Source: Roseburia sp. (GTDB taxonomy: Bacteria; Bacillota; Clostridia; Lachnospirales; Lachnospiraceae). From it: a stretch of 54,530 nt of DNA. Positions 40,449 through 50,400 of the stretch are shown piece after piece. The stretch is from positions 164,388 through 218,917 of the forward strand of contig JAMPIG010000001.1 of NCBI GenBank assembly GCA_023662875.1, read 5' to 3'. The translations under genes were made by a program, and so were the position numbers. The number at the start of each line of letters is the position of its first letter. Positions within the stretch are counted from its first letter, which is position 1. The notes beneath the pieces are model-generated. The model saw only the letters and a program-made list of their open reading frames with translations. It had not been told where the DNA came from and searched no databases.

Positions 40449-42440
40449 TTAGCAAATTTCCGCTCCGGCGGGCATATCCTTGTCCGGCGTCATCAGGGCA
40501 AGCTTCCCTTCCCCGTCCTCCGCGCAGAGCAGCATTCCCTCGGAAACCACTCCCGCCAGCTTCGCGGGCTTTAAGTTCACCAGCACCATCACCCTCCTGC
40601 CGACCATCTCCTCCGGCGTATAGCTGCTGCGGATACCGGAGACAATCTGCTTTACGTTGCTGCCTACCTTTACCTGGCTGCAGAGCAGCTTTTTAGACTT
40701 GGGTACAGCCTCGCAGGAAATAATCTCTCCTACCTGGAACTGCATGGCCGCAAAATCGTCATAGGTGATCTCCGGTTTCTCTTCGAGATCTATGACACCG
40801 CTGTCGTTTTTGTCTTTCTTCTCCTCTTCCGCAGTCAGCGCCGCCATAGCCGCCGCAAGCTCCTCTTCCTTTTTCTGTACTTCCTTCATATCCAGTCTTG
40901 CGAAAAGGATCTCCGGATGCTCCGTCACCTTCCCGCCGTCCGGATACAGGCCGAAGGTTCCCAGCGTATCAAACTCCCGCAGGGAAGTATTCAGCTGCCC
41001 TGCAATTTTTTCCGCTGTCTCGGGCATAAAGGGCTCCAGCAGGGACGCTCCGATGACAATACTCTCCACCAGATTATAAAGAACGGTGGCTAAGCGGTCG
41101 GACTTCGCCTCATCCTTCGCCAGTATCCAGGGCTCCGTCTCGTCGATATATTTATTGCAGCGCTTGAAGACGGCGAAAATCTCTGTCAGGGCGTCCGCTA
41201 CCCGCAGCTCCTCCATTTTTCCCGTCACCTTCGTGTAAGCGCCGATCGCCGTCAGCTTCAGATCCCGATCCGCCGCGGCGTCCTGCTCCGTCAGCGCGAC
41301 TTTTTTATCTGTGACTACGCCGCAGAAATATTTATTGCTCATGGAGACGGTACGGTTCACCAGATTGCCCAGCGTGTTCGCCAGATCCGAATTCGTCCGC
41401 TCCGCGATCAGCTCCCAGGTCGCGTTCCCGTCGTTCTCGTAGGGCATCTCATGCAGCATATAATACCGCACGGCGTCCACGCCGAAGAAGTCAACCCAGT
41501 CGTCCGCGTAAATAATATTTCCCCTGGACTTGCTCATCTTGCCGCCGTTCATCATCAGCCAGGGATGGCCGAAGACCTGCTTCGGCAGCGGCTCGCCCAG
41601 CGCCATCAGAAAGATCGGCCAGTAAATCGTATGGAAGCGGATGATGTCCTTCCCGATCAGATGCAGATCCGCCGGCCAAAGCTTTTTATACTGCTCCGTG
41701 CCGCCTCCCTCCGCGTCGTACCCGATTCCCGTGATATAGTTCGTCAGCGCGTCCAGCCAGACGTACACCACATGCTTCTCGTCGAAATCCACCGGAACTC
41801 CCCATTTAAAGGACGACCTGGATACGCAGAGATCCTGCAGACCCGGCAGCAGGAAATTATTCATCATCTCATTCTTCCGGGACACCGGCTGGATAAACTC
41901 CGGATGCTCGTTGATATGGCGGATCAGCCTGTCCGCGTATTTGCTCATCCGGAAGAAATACGCCTCCTCCTTCGCGGGCTTAACCTCCCTGCCGCAGTCC
42001 GGACACTTCCCGTCCACCAGCTGGCTCTCCGTCCAGAAGGACTCGCAGGGCGTACAGTACATTCCCTCGTAAGCTCCCTTGTAAATATCCCCCTGCTCGT
42101 ACAGGCGGCGGAAAATCTTCTGTACCTGTCTCACATGATCCTCATCCGTCGTCCGGATAAATTTATCGTAGGAAATATTCAGCATATCGCATAACTTACG
42201 TATAATCCCGGCGATTTTGTCCACATACTCCTGCGGCGTCACCCCGGCCTCCTCGGCCTTCAGCTCGATCTTCTGGCCGTGCTCGTCGGTTCCGGTCTGG
42301 AAGAATACCTCGTAACCCTCCTTTCTCTTAAAGCGCGCGATGCTGTCCGCCAGCACGATCTCATAATTGTTGCCGATGTGCGGCTTTCCGGACGTATAGG
42401 CGATAGCCGTTGTCAGATAGTAAGATCCTTTGTTCTGCAT
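40449..42440 (-). CDS. metG: Methionyl-tRNA synthetase
   Basis: Charges both initiator and elongator tRNA-Met. Class I motifs: HIGN at residues 21-24 and KMSKS (MMNGGKMSKSRGN). A zinc knuckle is given by two CxxC pairs (CTPCES and CPDCGRE). A C-terminal tRNA-binding EMAP-like domain follows an acidic/Lys-rich linker (DFAAMQFQVGEIISCEAVP to end). The 663-residue length is typical of the dimeric type. The start at MQNKGS has AAGGAG upstream; the longer open frame to the right is T-box leader. Controlled by the T-box. Confidence 0.96.
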   Translation of the reverse strand: MQNKGSYYLTTAIAYTSGKPHIGNNYEIVLADSIARFKRKEGYEVFFQTGTDEHGQKIELKAEEAGVTPQEYVDKIAGIIRKLCDMLNISYDKFIRTTDEDHVRQVQKIFRRLYEQGDIYKGAYEGMYCTPCESFWTESQLVDGKCPDCGREVKPAKEEAYFFRMSKYADRLIRHINEHPEFIQPVSRKNEMMNNFLLPGLQDLCVSRSSFKWGVPVDFDEKHVVYVWLDALTNYITGIGYDAEGGGTEQYKKLWPADLHLIGKDIIRFHTIYWPIFLMALGEPLPKQVFGHPWLMMNGGKMSKSRGNIIYADDWVDFFGVDAVRYYMLHEMPYENDGNATWELIAERTNSDLANTLGNLVNRTVSMSNKYFCGVVTDKKVALTEQDAAADRDLKLTAIGAYTKVTGKMEELRVADALTEIFAVFKRCNKYIDETEPWILAKDEAKSDRLATVLYNLVESIVIGASLLEPFMPETAEKIAGQLNTSLREFDTLGTFGLYPDGGKVTEHPEILFARLDMKEVQKKEEELAAAMAALTAEEEKKDKNDSGVIDLEEKPEITYDDFAAMQFQVGEIISCEAVPKSKKLLCSQVKVGSNVKQIVSGIRSSYTPEEMVGRRVMVLVNLKPAKLAGVVSEGMLLCAEDGEGKLALMTPDKDMPAGAEIC

Positions 42441-42473
42441 ATTTGTCTCTCCTTTTTTCCTGTTTTGCTGACT

Positions 42474-42586
42474 CTGCTCATTCGCATGAGCAGACTCGGA
42501 AGGCTTTGCCTTCCTCGTTCGCGTTGCTCGTCCGAAACTTCCCCGGACTCCGGCCCGTGCAAGCACGGCCTGCGTCCGGGGAAGTT
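42474..42586 (-). other. Three consecutive hairpins between the T-box and metG
   Basis: Downstream of the T-box terminator the leader contains AACTTCCCCGGAC/GTCCGGGGAAGTT with an inner GGCCCGTGC/GCACGGCC stem (42536-42586), GGAAGGC-TTT-GCCTTCC (42498-42514) and CTGCTCA/TGAGCAG (42474-42493). GAATGAGCAGAG occurs twice, once on each side. None is followed by a U-run, so they are not ordinary terminators. Confidence 0.7.
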
Positions 42587-42604
42587 CCGTCCTCTGCTCA
42601 TTCG

Positions 42605-42963
42605 CGAAGAAAGGCCCGCCCTCCGGCGCGATCCGCGCAAGAAGGCGAGCCGTAAGCCCACGATACCACTTCTCTTCCCCCGGCTCTCGCAAGCCGGAGC
42701 TCTTCGGGTCGGTAACCCTATCCGCTGTAACAGGCGGAACCTGTCGCAGCCTTGCCGCCGCAGGATGCCGCCTTTACAGCCCGGACATACAATCACCCTT
42801 CTGTCGGTTCGGTGCGCTGCTCGGAAGCCATCTTCCGTCCGTCCTGCCCTGTTCCTCTCAGCATCAGCGCCTGCAAATATATTAAACCTCTGCGGGCTGT
42901 GGAACCTTCTCTGTAAAGCAAGCTCCCGGACGTACTCTCTTCGTCGTCGCGTTTTTTGATTTG
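42605..42963 (-). promoter_or_regulatory. T-box riboswitch of metG
   Basis: The minus-strand leader has the T-box parts in order: Stem I opening GACGAAGAGAGTACG, GCTGAGAGG-like conserved bases, a candidate specifier ATG (Met) at 42829-42831 opposite the AGAGTA bulge, the T-box bulge sequence AAGTGGTATCGTGG at 42658-42671, and a terminator stem at 42607-42651 (GGCTCGCCTTCTTGCGCGG with its partner, then TTTCTT). Uncharged tRNA-Met would stabilise the antiterminator and permit metG transcription. The specifier fits metG but was placed by eye. Confidence 0.85.
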
Positions 42964-42969
42964 TTTAAC

Positions 42970-42999
42970 AGGATACCACATTTCCTGCCCGCCTGTCAA
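42970..42999 (-). promoter_or_regulatory. Promoter of the T-box-metG transcript
   Basis: On the minus strand TTGACA, 18 bases, TATCCT, with the T-box Stem I beginning about 15 bases downstream. Confidence 0.75.
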
Positions 43000-43025
43000 T
43001 AACGGCGCACGCTTTTTACCCAATT

Positions 43026-43060
43026 CCTTATTCCTTATTCCTTATTCCTTATTCCTTATT
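43026..43060. repeat. Five tandem copies of CCTTATT
   Basis: A perfect 7-bp direct repeat, five units, lying across the stop codon of the gene at 43056 and just upstream of the metG promoter. The unit nearest the gene supplies the TAA stop. Confidence 0.9.
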
Positions 43061-43733
43061 TCTTCGTGGTCAGCTGACTGTATTCTCCCTTTCGGTCGTA
43101 GGAATCCATCAGGTAGCTCTCGTCTGTCAGGATACAGTCTATCTCCAATTCGTCCTTTCTATACTTGCTCCGCTTCCGCAGATCCTCCTTCGGTTTGTTG
43201 TCCGGTCTGGCCTGAAAAGAGTTTTTAGCTTGAAATCGGAAAAAGCGGCCCGGCAGCTTTCCCGCGAGCTGTCCCGTCACGCTCCGCACCTTCGCCCGAA
43301 GCTTCTGCAGGGGCGCCGTAATCCCCCTTGGCTCCTCCGTACCTACCGCCAGAAAATAGGGATTGGTTTCAACGGCCTCCCTCCTGGCGGCGGACTCCCT
43401 GGTATCCTGCCTTCTTCCGCTCTCCGCCAGCACAGCCTGCGCCTCTCCGGTTCGATCTCCATTCACGGCGGTTTCCCCGCCGACCGCCTCGCTGCCGCCC
43501 CAGACGCCTCTCAGGAAACCTCTCCCGCTCCTCATCAGCTTCTGCAGCCAGGCGGACAGGGACATCTGGGCGTCCTGCTGTTGATTCTGCATTTCAAACG
43601 CCCTGGCGCTAAGCTGCGCGGAAGAAGCAGCCGCGCCTCCCGGCTCTTTCTGATAATGCTCATGACTGTGCATACAATTCGTCACCTGATGAGTCTCTCC
43701 GCTATGACTCCCTCCGATTCCTCCCAGCTGCAT
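43056..43733 (-). CDS. Hypothetical protein, His/Gln-rich N-terminus, basic C-terminus
   Basis: A 225-residue protein I cannot assign. The N-terminal part (MQLGGIGGSHSGETHQVTNC, MHSHEHYQ) is rich in His and Gly; residues about 45-90 are Gln/Ala-rich and could be helical; the C-terminal half is basic (KPKEDLRKRSKYRKDELEID). No signal peptide or membrane segment. The start at MQLGG has GGAGGGAGGG upstream, which beats the longer frame. It lies between rpe and metG on the minus strand, and ends in the 7-bp repeat. Confidence 0.6.
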   Translation of the reverse strand: MQLGGIGGSHSGETHQVTNCMHSHEHYQKEPGGAAASSAQLSARAFEMQNQQQDAQMSLSAWLQKLMRSGRGFLRGVWGGSEAVGGETAVNGDRTGEAQAVLAESGRRQDTRESAARREAVETNPYFLAVGTEEPRGITAPLQKLRAKVRSVTGQLAGKLPGRFFRFQAKNSFQARPDNKPKEDLRKRSKYRKDELEIDCILTDESYLMDSYDRKGEYSQLTTKK

Positions 43734-43859
43734 AGACGCTTCCCTCCCTCCTGCGGCAAGGCTGCCTGTATTCTGTCGAAAGCCGACCTTCGCAACGCCT
43801 CCGCGCTTTCTCAAATCGCTCTTTCATCTTGCCGGACAACGCCTCCGCGTTTTCCCGCG

Positions 43860-44513
43860 TCACTCCCTCATCTGACCGAGCAGCGCCTCCGCGTTCTCCC
43901 GAATATTCCCGTGGAACACGGCGGAACCGGCCACAATCACATTCGCTCCCGCCTCCAGCGCGCTTCTCACGTTCTCTCTGGTAATACCGCCGTCCACCTC
44001 TATATCCAGATCCATTTTCTTATCCTCCGCCATCCCCCGGATCCGCCGTACCTTATCCAGACAGGACGGTATCAGCTCCTGCCCCCCGAATCCCGGCTCC
44101 ACCGTCATAACCAGCACCATATCGACCAGCCCCAGATAGGGCTCCACCGCTTCCGCCGGAGTGGCGGGCTTTATCGTTATCCCGACCTTCTTTCCCAGGC
44201 TGCGGATTTTTGCGATCGCTCCCGCCGCGTCCTCCGCCGCCTCCAGGTGAAAATTGATCAAATCCGCCCCGCAGGCCGCAAATTCCTCCAGATACCGCTC
44301 CGGTCTCTCGATCATAAGATGCACATCAAAGAAAATATCGGAGCAGCTTCGTATCGACCGAATCAGCGGCATACCAAAAGAGATCGACGGCACAAAGCGC
44401 CCGTCCATCACGTCGATATGAAGATACCTCGCCCCAGCGGCCTCCGCCTCCCGAATCTGCTCCCCCAGTCTGCTGAAATCCGCCGCCAGAATAGACGGTG
44501 ATAAAATATTCAT
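43860..44513 (-). CDS. rpe: Ribulose-phosphate 3-epimerase
   Basis: Interconverts ribulose-5-phosphate and xylulose-5-phosphate in the pentose phosphate pathway. TIM barrel with LSPSILAADFSRL start, the metal-binding HIDVMDGRFVPSISFG and VHLMIERP motifs, VEPGFGGQ, and DIEVDGGIT. The 217-residue length is normal. The start has GGGAGGAG upstream. A split transketolase gene of the same pathway enters the window at the right end but is about 10 kb away. Confidence 0.97.
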   Translation of the reverse strand: MNILSPSILAADFSRLGEQIREAEAAGARYLHIDVMDGRFVPSISFGMPLIRSIRSCSDIFFDVHLMIERPERYLEEFAACGADLINFHLEAAEDAAGAIAKIRSLGKKVGITIKPATPAEAVEPYLGLVDMVLVMTVEPGFGGQELIPSCLDKVRRIRGMAEDKKMDLDIEVDGGITRENVRSALEAGANVIVAGSAVFHGNIRENAEALLGQMRE

Positions 44514-44589
44514 CGCTCTCCTCCCCCCTTCCAAGGCACACCCTTGTCCTTTCCTTATTTTAACAGACCGGGCTGTGAAGCGCAATAAA

Positions 44590-44665
44590 AAAGCGTCTCT
44601 TCGCGACGCTTAGAAGAATGCTTCGCATTCTTCCCCAGCTGAGACGAACTTTCCTATCATATAAA
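44590..44665. repeat. Two hairpins and copy 3 of the GACGAACTTTCCTAT repeat
   Basis: AGCGTCTCTTCGCGACGCT and GAAGAATGCTTCGCATTCTTC are adjacent small hairpins with TTCG-containing centres, followed by GAGACGAACTTTCCTAT, which matches 10101-10115. These fill the centre of the 327-base divergent gap between rpe and the amidase gene. The right part of the gap is AT-rich with a possible -10 (TATGAT or TACAAT near 44760) for the amidase gene. Confidence 0.55.
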
Positions 44666-44840
44666 AAGCGGGGCTTCCGCCGCTCCCTCCGCTTTACATC
44701 CCGCCAGGAACCGCGAAAAAAGCAAAATTAGGAAAAAATTAATATTTTCTTTAACAACTATGATACAATTTGCATTTATACTCTATCTCAGACAGGGCCG
44801 GAAAATGAATTTTTCGGCAAGATAAAATGAGGTGGGACAA

Positions 44841-45962
44841 ATGCAAAGCAGTGAAAGACAAAAGCAGTGGGAACCGGATATCATCGATATCCGCAGGGAT
44901 CCATATGCGGTTTCCTTCGAGCAAAGGAGAAGGCAGCGCGCCGCGGGCGACCGGCAGATTAATTCTCAGAGAAGAGTCGATCCGCAAAGACAGGCGAATC
45001 CGCAAAGAGGAGGCTACCCCCAAAGGTCGGCGAATCCGCGGAGGACAATCGACCTGTCGGGACTGCCTGTTTCGCAGAGAAGTTCCGGCGGCCAAACCCA
45101 GACTCTTCCTCAACGAAGCCCCGGCGGCCGGTCTCAGACTCTTCCGCAACGAAGCCCCGGCGGCCAGACTCAGGCTCTTCCGCAGAGAAGAACCGAGGCT
45201 CGGCGTCCGGCGAACCCGGCCGGAAATACCCGCAGCCGCCGGGCGGCGCTCCAGAGACGCAGAAAATACATACGCCGCCAACGGATTGCCGTCGGAGTTT
45301 TTATCGGCTGTATCGCGGCCGCCTTCTGTCTTCTGATTATATTGCCGAATAAGTCATCCGCCGCCGGAGCAAACCGCGAGAATCGGATCACCCGAGAGCA
45401 GAAAGACGGCCAGTCCCAGACTGCGGAACCCTCTATACAGGGGCTTCCCGCAACCGTTTTTTCCAGCCATCCCGTCTGGACCGAGGATTTCCTGACGCCA
45501 AACGAATTCTCCAGACCCGGCGAAGCCCTGCCGGAGGTGAAAAATATTTTCGTACACTACACCGCGAACCCGGGCACCAGCGCTTCCCAGAACCGCAGCT
45601 ATTTCGAGCAGCAGAAGGACACTCATCAGGTCAGCGTCAGCGCCCATTTCATTATCGGATACGAGGGAGAGATTCTGCAATGCGTTCCGCTGGACGAAAT
45701 CGCCTACGCGGTACAGACCCGCAACTACGACTCGATTTCGATCGAATGCTGTTACAAGGCGGCGGACGGCTCCTTTACGCAGGAAACCTATGATTCCCTG
45801 ATCTCCCTTCTGGCCTGGCTGACGGAGGCTTACGACCTGGATCCCGAGGACATTTTACGGCACTACGACTGCGGCGGAAAAAAATGTCCGCTCTACTATA
45901 CGGAGCATCCGGACGCCTGGGAACGCCTGAAGGAGGACGTCACGCAGACGCTGAGCCTGTGA
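44841..45962 (+). CDS. Membrane-anchored N-acetylmuramoyl-L-alanine amidase
   Basis: A 373-residue type II membrane protein. Residues 1-148 are cytoplasmic, very rich in Arg, Gln and Pro, with three copies of a 13-residue GGQTQTLPQRSP block at about 82-116; a single helix follows (149-169, IAVGVFIGCIAAAFCLLII); the outside part is an Amidase_2/PGRP domain with zinc ligands in FVHYTANPG, SAHFIIGYEGEI and RHYDCGGKKCP. It should cleave the muramic-acid to L-Ala bond of peptidoglycan at the membrane face. A basic disordered tail of this size inside the cell is unusual for an amidase. GAGGTGGG precedes the start. Confidence 0.88.
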   Translation: MQSSERQKQWEPDIIDIRRDPYAVSFEQRRRQRAAGDRQINSQRRVDPQRQANPQRGGYPQRSANPRRTIDLSGLPVSQRSSGGQTQTLPQRSPGGRSQTLPQRSPGGQTQALPQRRTEARRPANPAGNTRSRRAALQRRRKYIRRQRIAVGVFIGCIAAAFCLLIILPNKSSAAGANRENRITREQKDGQSQTAEPSIQGLPATVFSSHPVWTEDFLTPNEFSRPGEALPEVKNIFVHYTANPGTSASQNRSYFEQQKDTHQVSVSAHFIIGYEGEILQCVPLDEIAYAVQTRNYDSISIECCYKAADGSFTQETYDSLISLLAWLTEAYDLDPEDILRHYDCGGKKCPLYYTEHPDAWERLKEDVTQTLSL

Positions 45963-46033
45963 ACCGCTGCCCTGTCGAAAACGGCTGTTTCAGACGATAC
46001 CCAACTATACATAACATCCGCCTTATTCATGCG

Positions 46034-46070
46034 AGCCACGGAAATATCCCGAATCGGATATTCCGTGGCT
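46034..46070 (+). terminator. Hairpin after the amidase gene
   Basis: AGCCACGGAAATATCC pairs with GGATATTCCGTGGCT (one bulged base) about 70 bases past the stop. The T-run is poor (GCTCTCTTATGG). The rest of the 378-base gap up to the lipoprotein gene is AT-rich, with a TATAAT-like element at about 46297 that may be the -10 for the next gene. Confidence 0.65.
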
Positions 46071-46340
46071 GCTCTCTTATGGAATACTTCCCGAAAAGAA
46101 CATCGCAAAATTTCCTACAGGAAATTCAGCCACAGGAAATTCTTTCAAAAAGCAATAGCCAAAAAACCAGGTTCATAGTAAAATTAATAACAGGATCCTT
46201 CCGGTTTTATAAACAGAATTTAAATTGTAAAGCCTGCAGGTTCTAAACTTAAGCACATAAATCCAAAAGCTAAAGTGCCGTTTCTTATTTGCCGATATAA
46301 TGATATGAAAACATTTTACAAAATACAGGAAGTTTATGCT

Positions 46341-47357
46341 ATGCGAAGACATTTTTTTCATTTTCTTTTAGTAATTTCCGCCGTTGCCCTTACGGCCTGC
46401 GGCGGCCAGAATAGCGACCCGATTCCGCCCTCCGATCCGGAACCGGAGATCCTGCAGACGCCCGCGCCGACGCCAGCGCCTCCGGCCGAGCCGGTTACGG
46501 AGGAGGAGCTTCGAAGCGCTATCGCAGAGCTTGGCGGGACGGAGGACGCAGCGGCGCAAAAGCAAGAATATTACGAGAGACTTTACGCTATGGATCTGTT
46601 CGGAGAGGAGGACTATCTCGCTCTGGCGGAAATTTATGGCGGGGAGGGCGACTGGGAATCGCAGCGGCTTATGCTGTACAAGGTTCTCCGGCTCTATCCC
46701 AGCCGGGAATATGCGCAGATGCTGAGCGATATTGTCATACGCAGCGACAACTCCGATGAGGAGCTGGCTTCTCTTGTCAGTCAAATTACAGTGGCTCTGG
46801 AACAGCAGGAGCTCCCGGCTCTCACCGCCCTTTTTCACGATCCCCAGTGGCTCCGGCTCTTTCCCGCGGAGCTGACCGGTATTGAATCGAAGCTTCAATA
46901 TACTGACAACGGCGGCGTGCTCCAGATTACAACAGACAATCTGACGACCGAGATGACCTGGCGCACTGCGTCCGACAGTCTTTTTCTCTACCGAAATGAT
47001 AGCTCGGGAACCCTCTTACTTTCCGCCTCTTTGGAGAGCGGGGTCTATAGCGGGACTTTTTCCATCGCATACTTCGATCCCTCCGGAGCGGAGGTAAGGT
47101 TTGCTCAGGGAACCCTGTCCGGCGGCGTCTGTGTAGACCAGCTGACCATCCGATATCAGGGAACCGAATATCAGGGAACCTTTAGCAGCGCCGGCGCGAC
47201 TCAGGAAGAGCAGCTGAAAGAGGTCTCCCAAAAGGGCAACGTCATTTACGCCTATGATTCAAAGAAAAAGACCTATCTTTATCAGAAGGGAACAACCGTT
47301 TCGGAATTCCGGATAGACGCCGCCTTCTTGGGATTGCCGGAATATACGGAGTGGTAA
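46341..47357 (+). CDS. Putative lipoprotein of unknown function
   Basis: A 338-residue protein with a lipoprotein signal: RRHFFHFLLVISAVALTAC, lipobox LTAC with Cys20 as the lipidation site. A Pro/Ala-rich spacer (PSDPEPEILQTPAPTPAPP) leads to a helical, TPR/SEL-like region (about 55-145; EEDYLALAEIYGGEGDWE, LMLYKVLRLYPSREYAQML) and a C-terminal beta-rich domain with repeated YxGT(F/Y) elements (YSGTFSIAYFD, YQGTEYQGTF) like MORN repeats. It should sit on the outer face of the membrane. It is 79 bases upstream of the large M6-like gene on the same strand. Confidence 0.75.
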   Translation: MRRHFFHFLLVISAVALTACGGQNSDPIPPSDPEPEILQTPAPTPAPPAEPVTEEELRSAIAELGGTEDAAAQKQEYYERLYAMDLFGEEDYLALAEIYGGEGDWESQRLMLYKVLRLYPSREYAQMLSDIVIRSDNSDEELASLVSQITVALEQQELPALTALFHDPQWLRLFPAELTGIESKLQYTDNGGVLQITTDNLTTEMTWRTASDSLFLYRNDSSGTLLLSASLESGVYSGTFSIAYFDPSGAEVRFAQGTLSGGVCVDQLTIRYQGTEYQGTFSSAGATQEEQLKEVSQKGNVIYAYDSKKKTYLYQKGTTVSEFRIDAAFLGLPEYTEW

Positions 47358-47387
47358 TCGGACTACAGCGGGCCTGATTTTAACGCT

Positions 47388-47440
47388 AACAACAAAATTT
47401 GCTATTCCTGCTAACGCAGGTGAAAGGAATATTGTCATGA
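47388..47440 (-). repeat. Palindromic repeat, TTATTC-GACAA family, copy F, over the start of the M6-like gene
   Basis: Read on the minus strand: ATTCATGACAATATTCCTTT, centre CACCTGCGTTAGCAGG, right arm AATAGCAAATTTTGTTGT. The ribosome site and the ATG of the next gene lie inside the left arm. Confidence 0.5.
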
Positions 47441-50400
47441 ATTTATTCCATTCTTATACGTCACACGCAAGGGCAGCCCTTTTAAAAAAGAAACAATTCT
47501 CCGGGAATAACAGATCGCCCCGGACTTTCTTCCGCCTTGCGGCTGTTATTTTGACTGCGGCGTTGACACTTTGTCTTCTTCCCCAGGAATTCCCGGAGAA
47601 GGTTCAGGCCGCAGGCGGCACGCAGGAGAGGGCGAATGTAGTGATCTTTGTAAGGGACAGCGGCGAAAACGTCGATGTCTTTAATACGGGTTCCAGCTGG
47701 TCGCTGATCAAGCAGATGTACAACACCGGAATCGACAGCACCGGAGGATACAATAATTCCTTCTCCAACTATATCTCTGTGATTACGGAAGGAAAAGTTC
47801 ATGTCACTAACTATTTCCCTCAGGAATCAGGCTCCGGAGTGAATACGCTGGTGCTTTCCGGTGTCGATCTCAGCGACGTGTACCGGGACACTGGTGCCGC
47901 TGTGTTACAAAAGGTCGTAGAAGCTCTGGGAGACAGCATCCCGTTTAACAGAGCCGCTGCAAAATACGATAATCTCGAGAACGGCGTTCTGGATAATCTG
48001 ACCATTATTATCCAAAATACCACTGAGACTACCCCGTCCAGCTTTAAGGCATCCGGTTCCGGCTTACAGACGAAAGACGGGCTCCGTATCGGAAGCTATA
48101 ATGTACTCTATTCCAATTCTCTTGTAACGAATAACGGAGCGCCTGCCAACTCTTCCAGACAGGGCGTGATTGCTCACGAGTTCCTGCATACCCTGGGGCT
48201 TCCCGACCTCTACCGTCTCAACGGCAGCAAAGGGGAACCCGTGGGGCGGTGGGATATTATGGCGAACGCTCTTCCTTATCCCCAGTACCCTCTTTCCTAT
48301 CTCCGCGCCAGACAGGGCTGGATCTCCATGGGAACCATTACCCAAAGCGGAACCTATACCCTGACCGCGGTATCGGAATCCGGCGGCAACAAGGTTTTTG
48401 CCCTGAAGACCCCTCTTTCTGATACGGAGACAATCTATATCGAATACCGGAAAAAAGTTGATAATCCTCCCAATTATTTTGAGAGCGCAATCCCCTCCAG
48501 CGGCCTGTTGCTTTATCGGGTAGACGAAAAGGTAGAATATCTTACAAATACCAATGGGAAAAACTATATTTACATTTACCGCCCCGACGTGACCGACCCG
48601 GAAGCCGCCACCGACCTGAAATCAGACAGGAGGAATAAAGTCTGGAACGCTGCACTGGACGGCTCCATCGGCAAAGGCTCCTACGGCAGCACCGACCTGT
48701 CGGCTGATTTTACCCAGAATACCCTGTATTACTCCGATGGCCGAAACAGCGGCATCCGCATCAGCGACGTCAAGCTGTCCGGCAATACGGCTACCTTTAC
48801 CGTAACCTTTGCGGAATACGGCAATATCGGCCTCTGGGAGAAAATGGGCGAGTCCCAGGGAACGAATATAAACGATGAGCCGGTTCTCTATACGGATCCG
48901 GCCTCCGGCGCTCTTTATCTGGCCTATATAGAAAACAACAGTCTTTTTGTGAAACAGTGGAACGGAAGCAGCTGGCAACAGCTGGGCGCTGCTATTCCGT
49001 TAGTTGTTTCACAGGGCAGCAAACCGGCTCTAGCTGTATCGGACGGCGTCCTTTACCTGTCTTTGATCGGTTCTGGCAACAGTGTCGTCTATTATAAGCT
49101 GAACGGGGCTTCCTGGAGCCAGGTCGCCTCCATCAGCACTACAAGTTACCCTATGTCGATGCAATTTGTATCGGATGGAACTGAGCTTTACGGTGCATAC
49201 GCCGATAACGGTCGGTTTATTATTCGCAATGTTAAGACTGGCGCTCTGGTGACCAACAATCTCAACGGCTCAAATTACGCTACCCCTGCCTTGGTTAAGC
49301 AGGGCAGCCGCTTTTATATGGTGTGCTCCGAATACGACAACAACGGTTCCCCTACAAAGGGCGGCCATGTCAAAATGTACGATATGAACAGCGGCAACTG
49401 GAGTACAGTTTGTGAGCTTTCGGGCTCTCTTACAAACGACCATCACATTATCACTCAGGGAGAGAAGCTGTACGTCTATGCCGGTTGTCAAAACACAGCC
49501 CCTGTCTACGCGGTATTCGACGGAAACAGCTGGAGCAAGACCACTATTTCCGATATGACAATGGCTTATTCCGTTTCCATGGATTACCTGGACGGCAATA
49601 TATATCTGTCTTACTATGACAATGCTGACCATAAAACAAAAGTAATAAAGTGCATCGGTTCTTCCTGCTCTTTGTACAATGATACTCTGGGAACCGGCCT
49701 GCAGCATTTACAGGTCTGCAGCAGCAATGGCACCCTTTACGCAGTTACAAAAGCTTCGGGCGTTAACTATGTCAGCGTCTGGAAGAGGGTCGTCTCCGCC
49801 GGACAGACAAATACTCCGACGCCCATCCCCGGGCAGACCGCGCGGACGCTGGTTCTGACGCCGCCGGACGGGTATCAGGACAATCATATTTATGTAGACG
49901 GCATCGAATACACCGCCCAAAAAACGAGTAGCGGCTATTCTCTGGAACTGCCGGACACAACAGGCAAAACAGCCGTCATGTACTGCTACAACGCGAATAA
50001 TGTTCCTACCGGAATGTATGTCTGGAAACTGTCCTGGCAGGGAGAAATCTGCCAGGCGACCCCGCTGCCCGGGCTGCAGGATCTGCTGAGTTATCATGGG
50101 TTTTCCATAAGGATTGTGGAACCGGCAGGGATAAGGTTTAAGTCGGGAATTGACGCTTCTGTCAAGCAGCGGCTTCTGAGCAGTGGGATCAACGGATGCC
50201 GACTGAAGGAATACGGTACGTTATCCATCACCGGCAATAACCTGAAAAAATATCCCCTTGTAAAAGGCGGCACCGGGGTAAGCGGCGGAAGAGCATACTA
50301 TCAGAAAGCGGACGGCAGCGTATATGATAAGGTCTTCGAAACAGTCTCCGGTCGTAATCGTTTCGCTTCCGTATTGACGAAAATTCCTGCCAGCGCATAC

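Noticed and set aside
42793-43023. Open frame in the metG leader on minus
   Set aside because: It lies inside the T-box RNA, whose structural motifs explain the sequence better.
43230-44501. Long plus-strand open frames opposite rpe and the hypothetical gene
   Set aside because: Shadows of minus-strand genes in GC-rich DNA; no motifs or ribosome sites.
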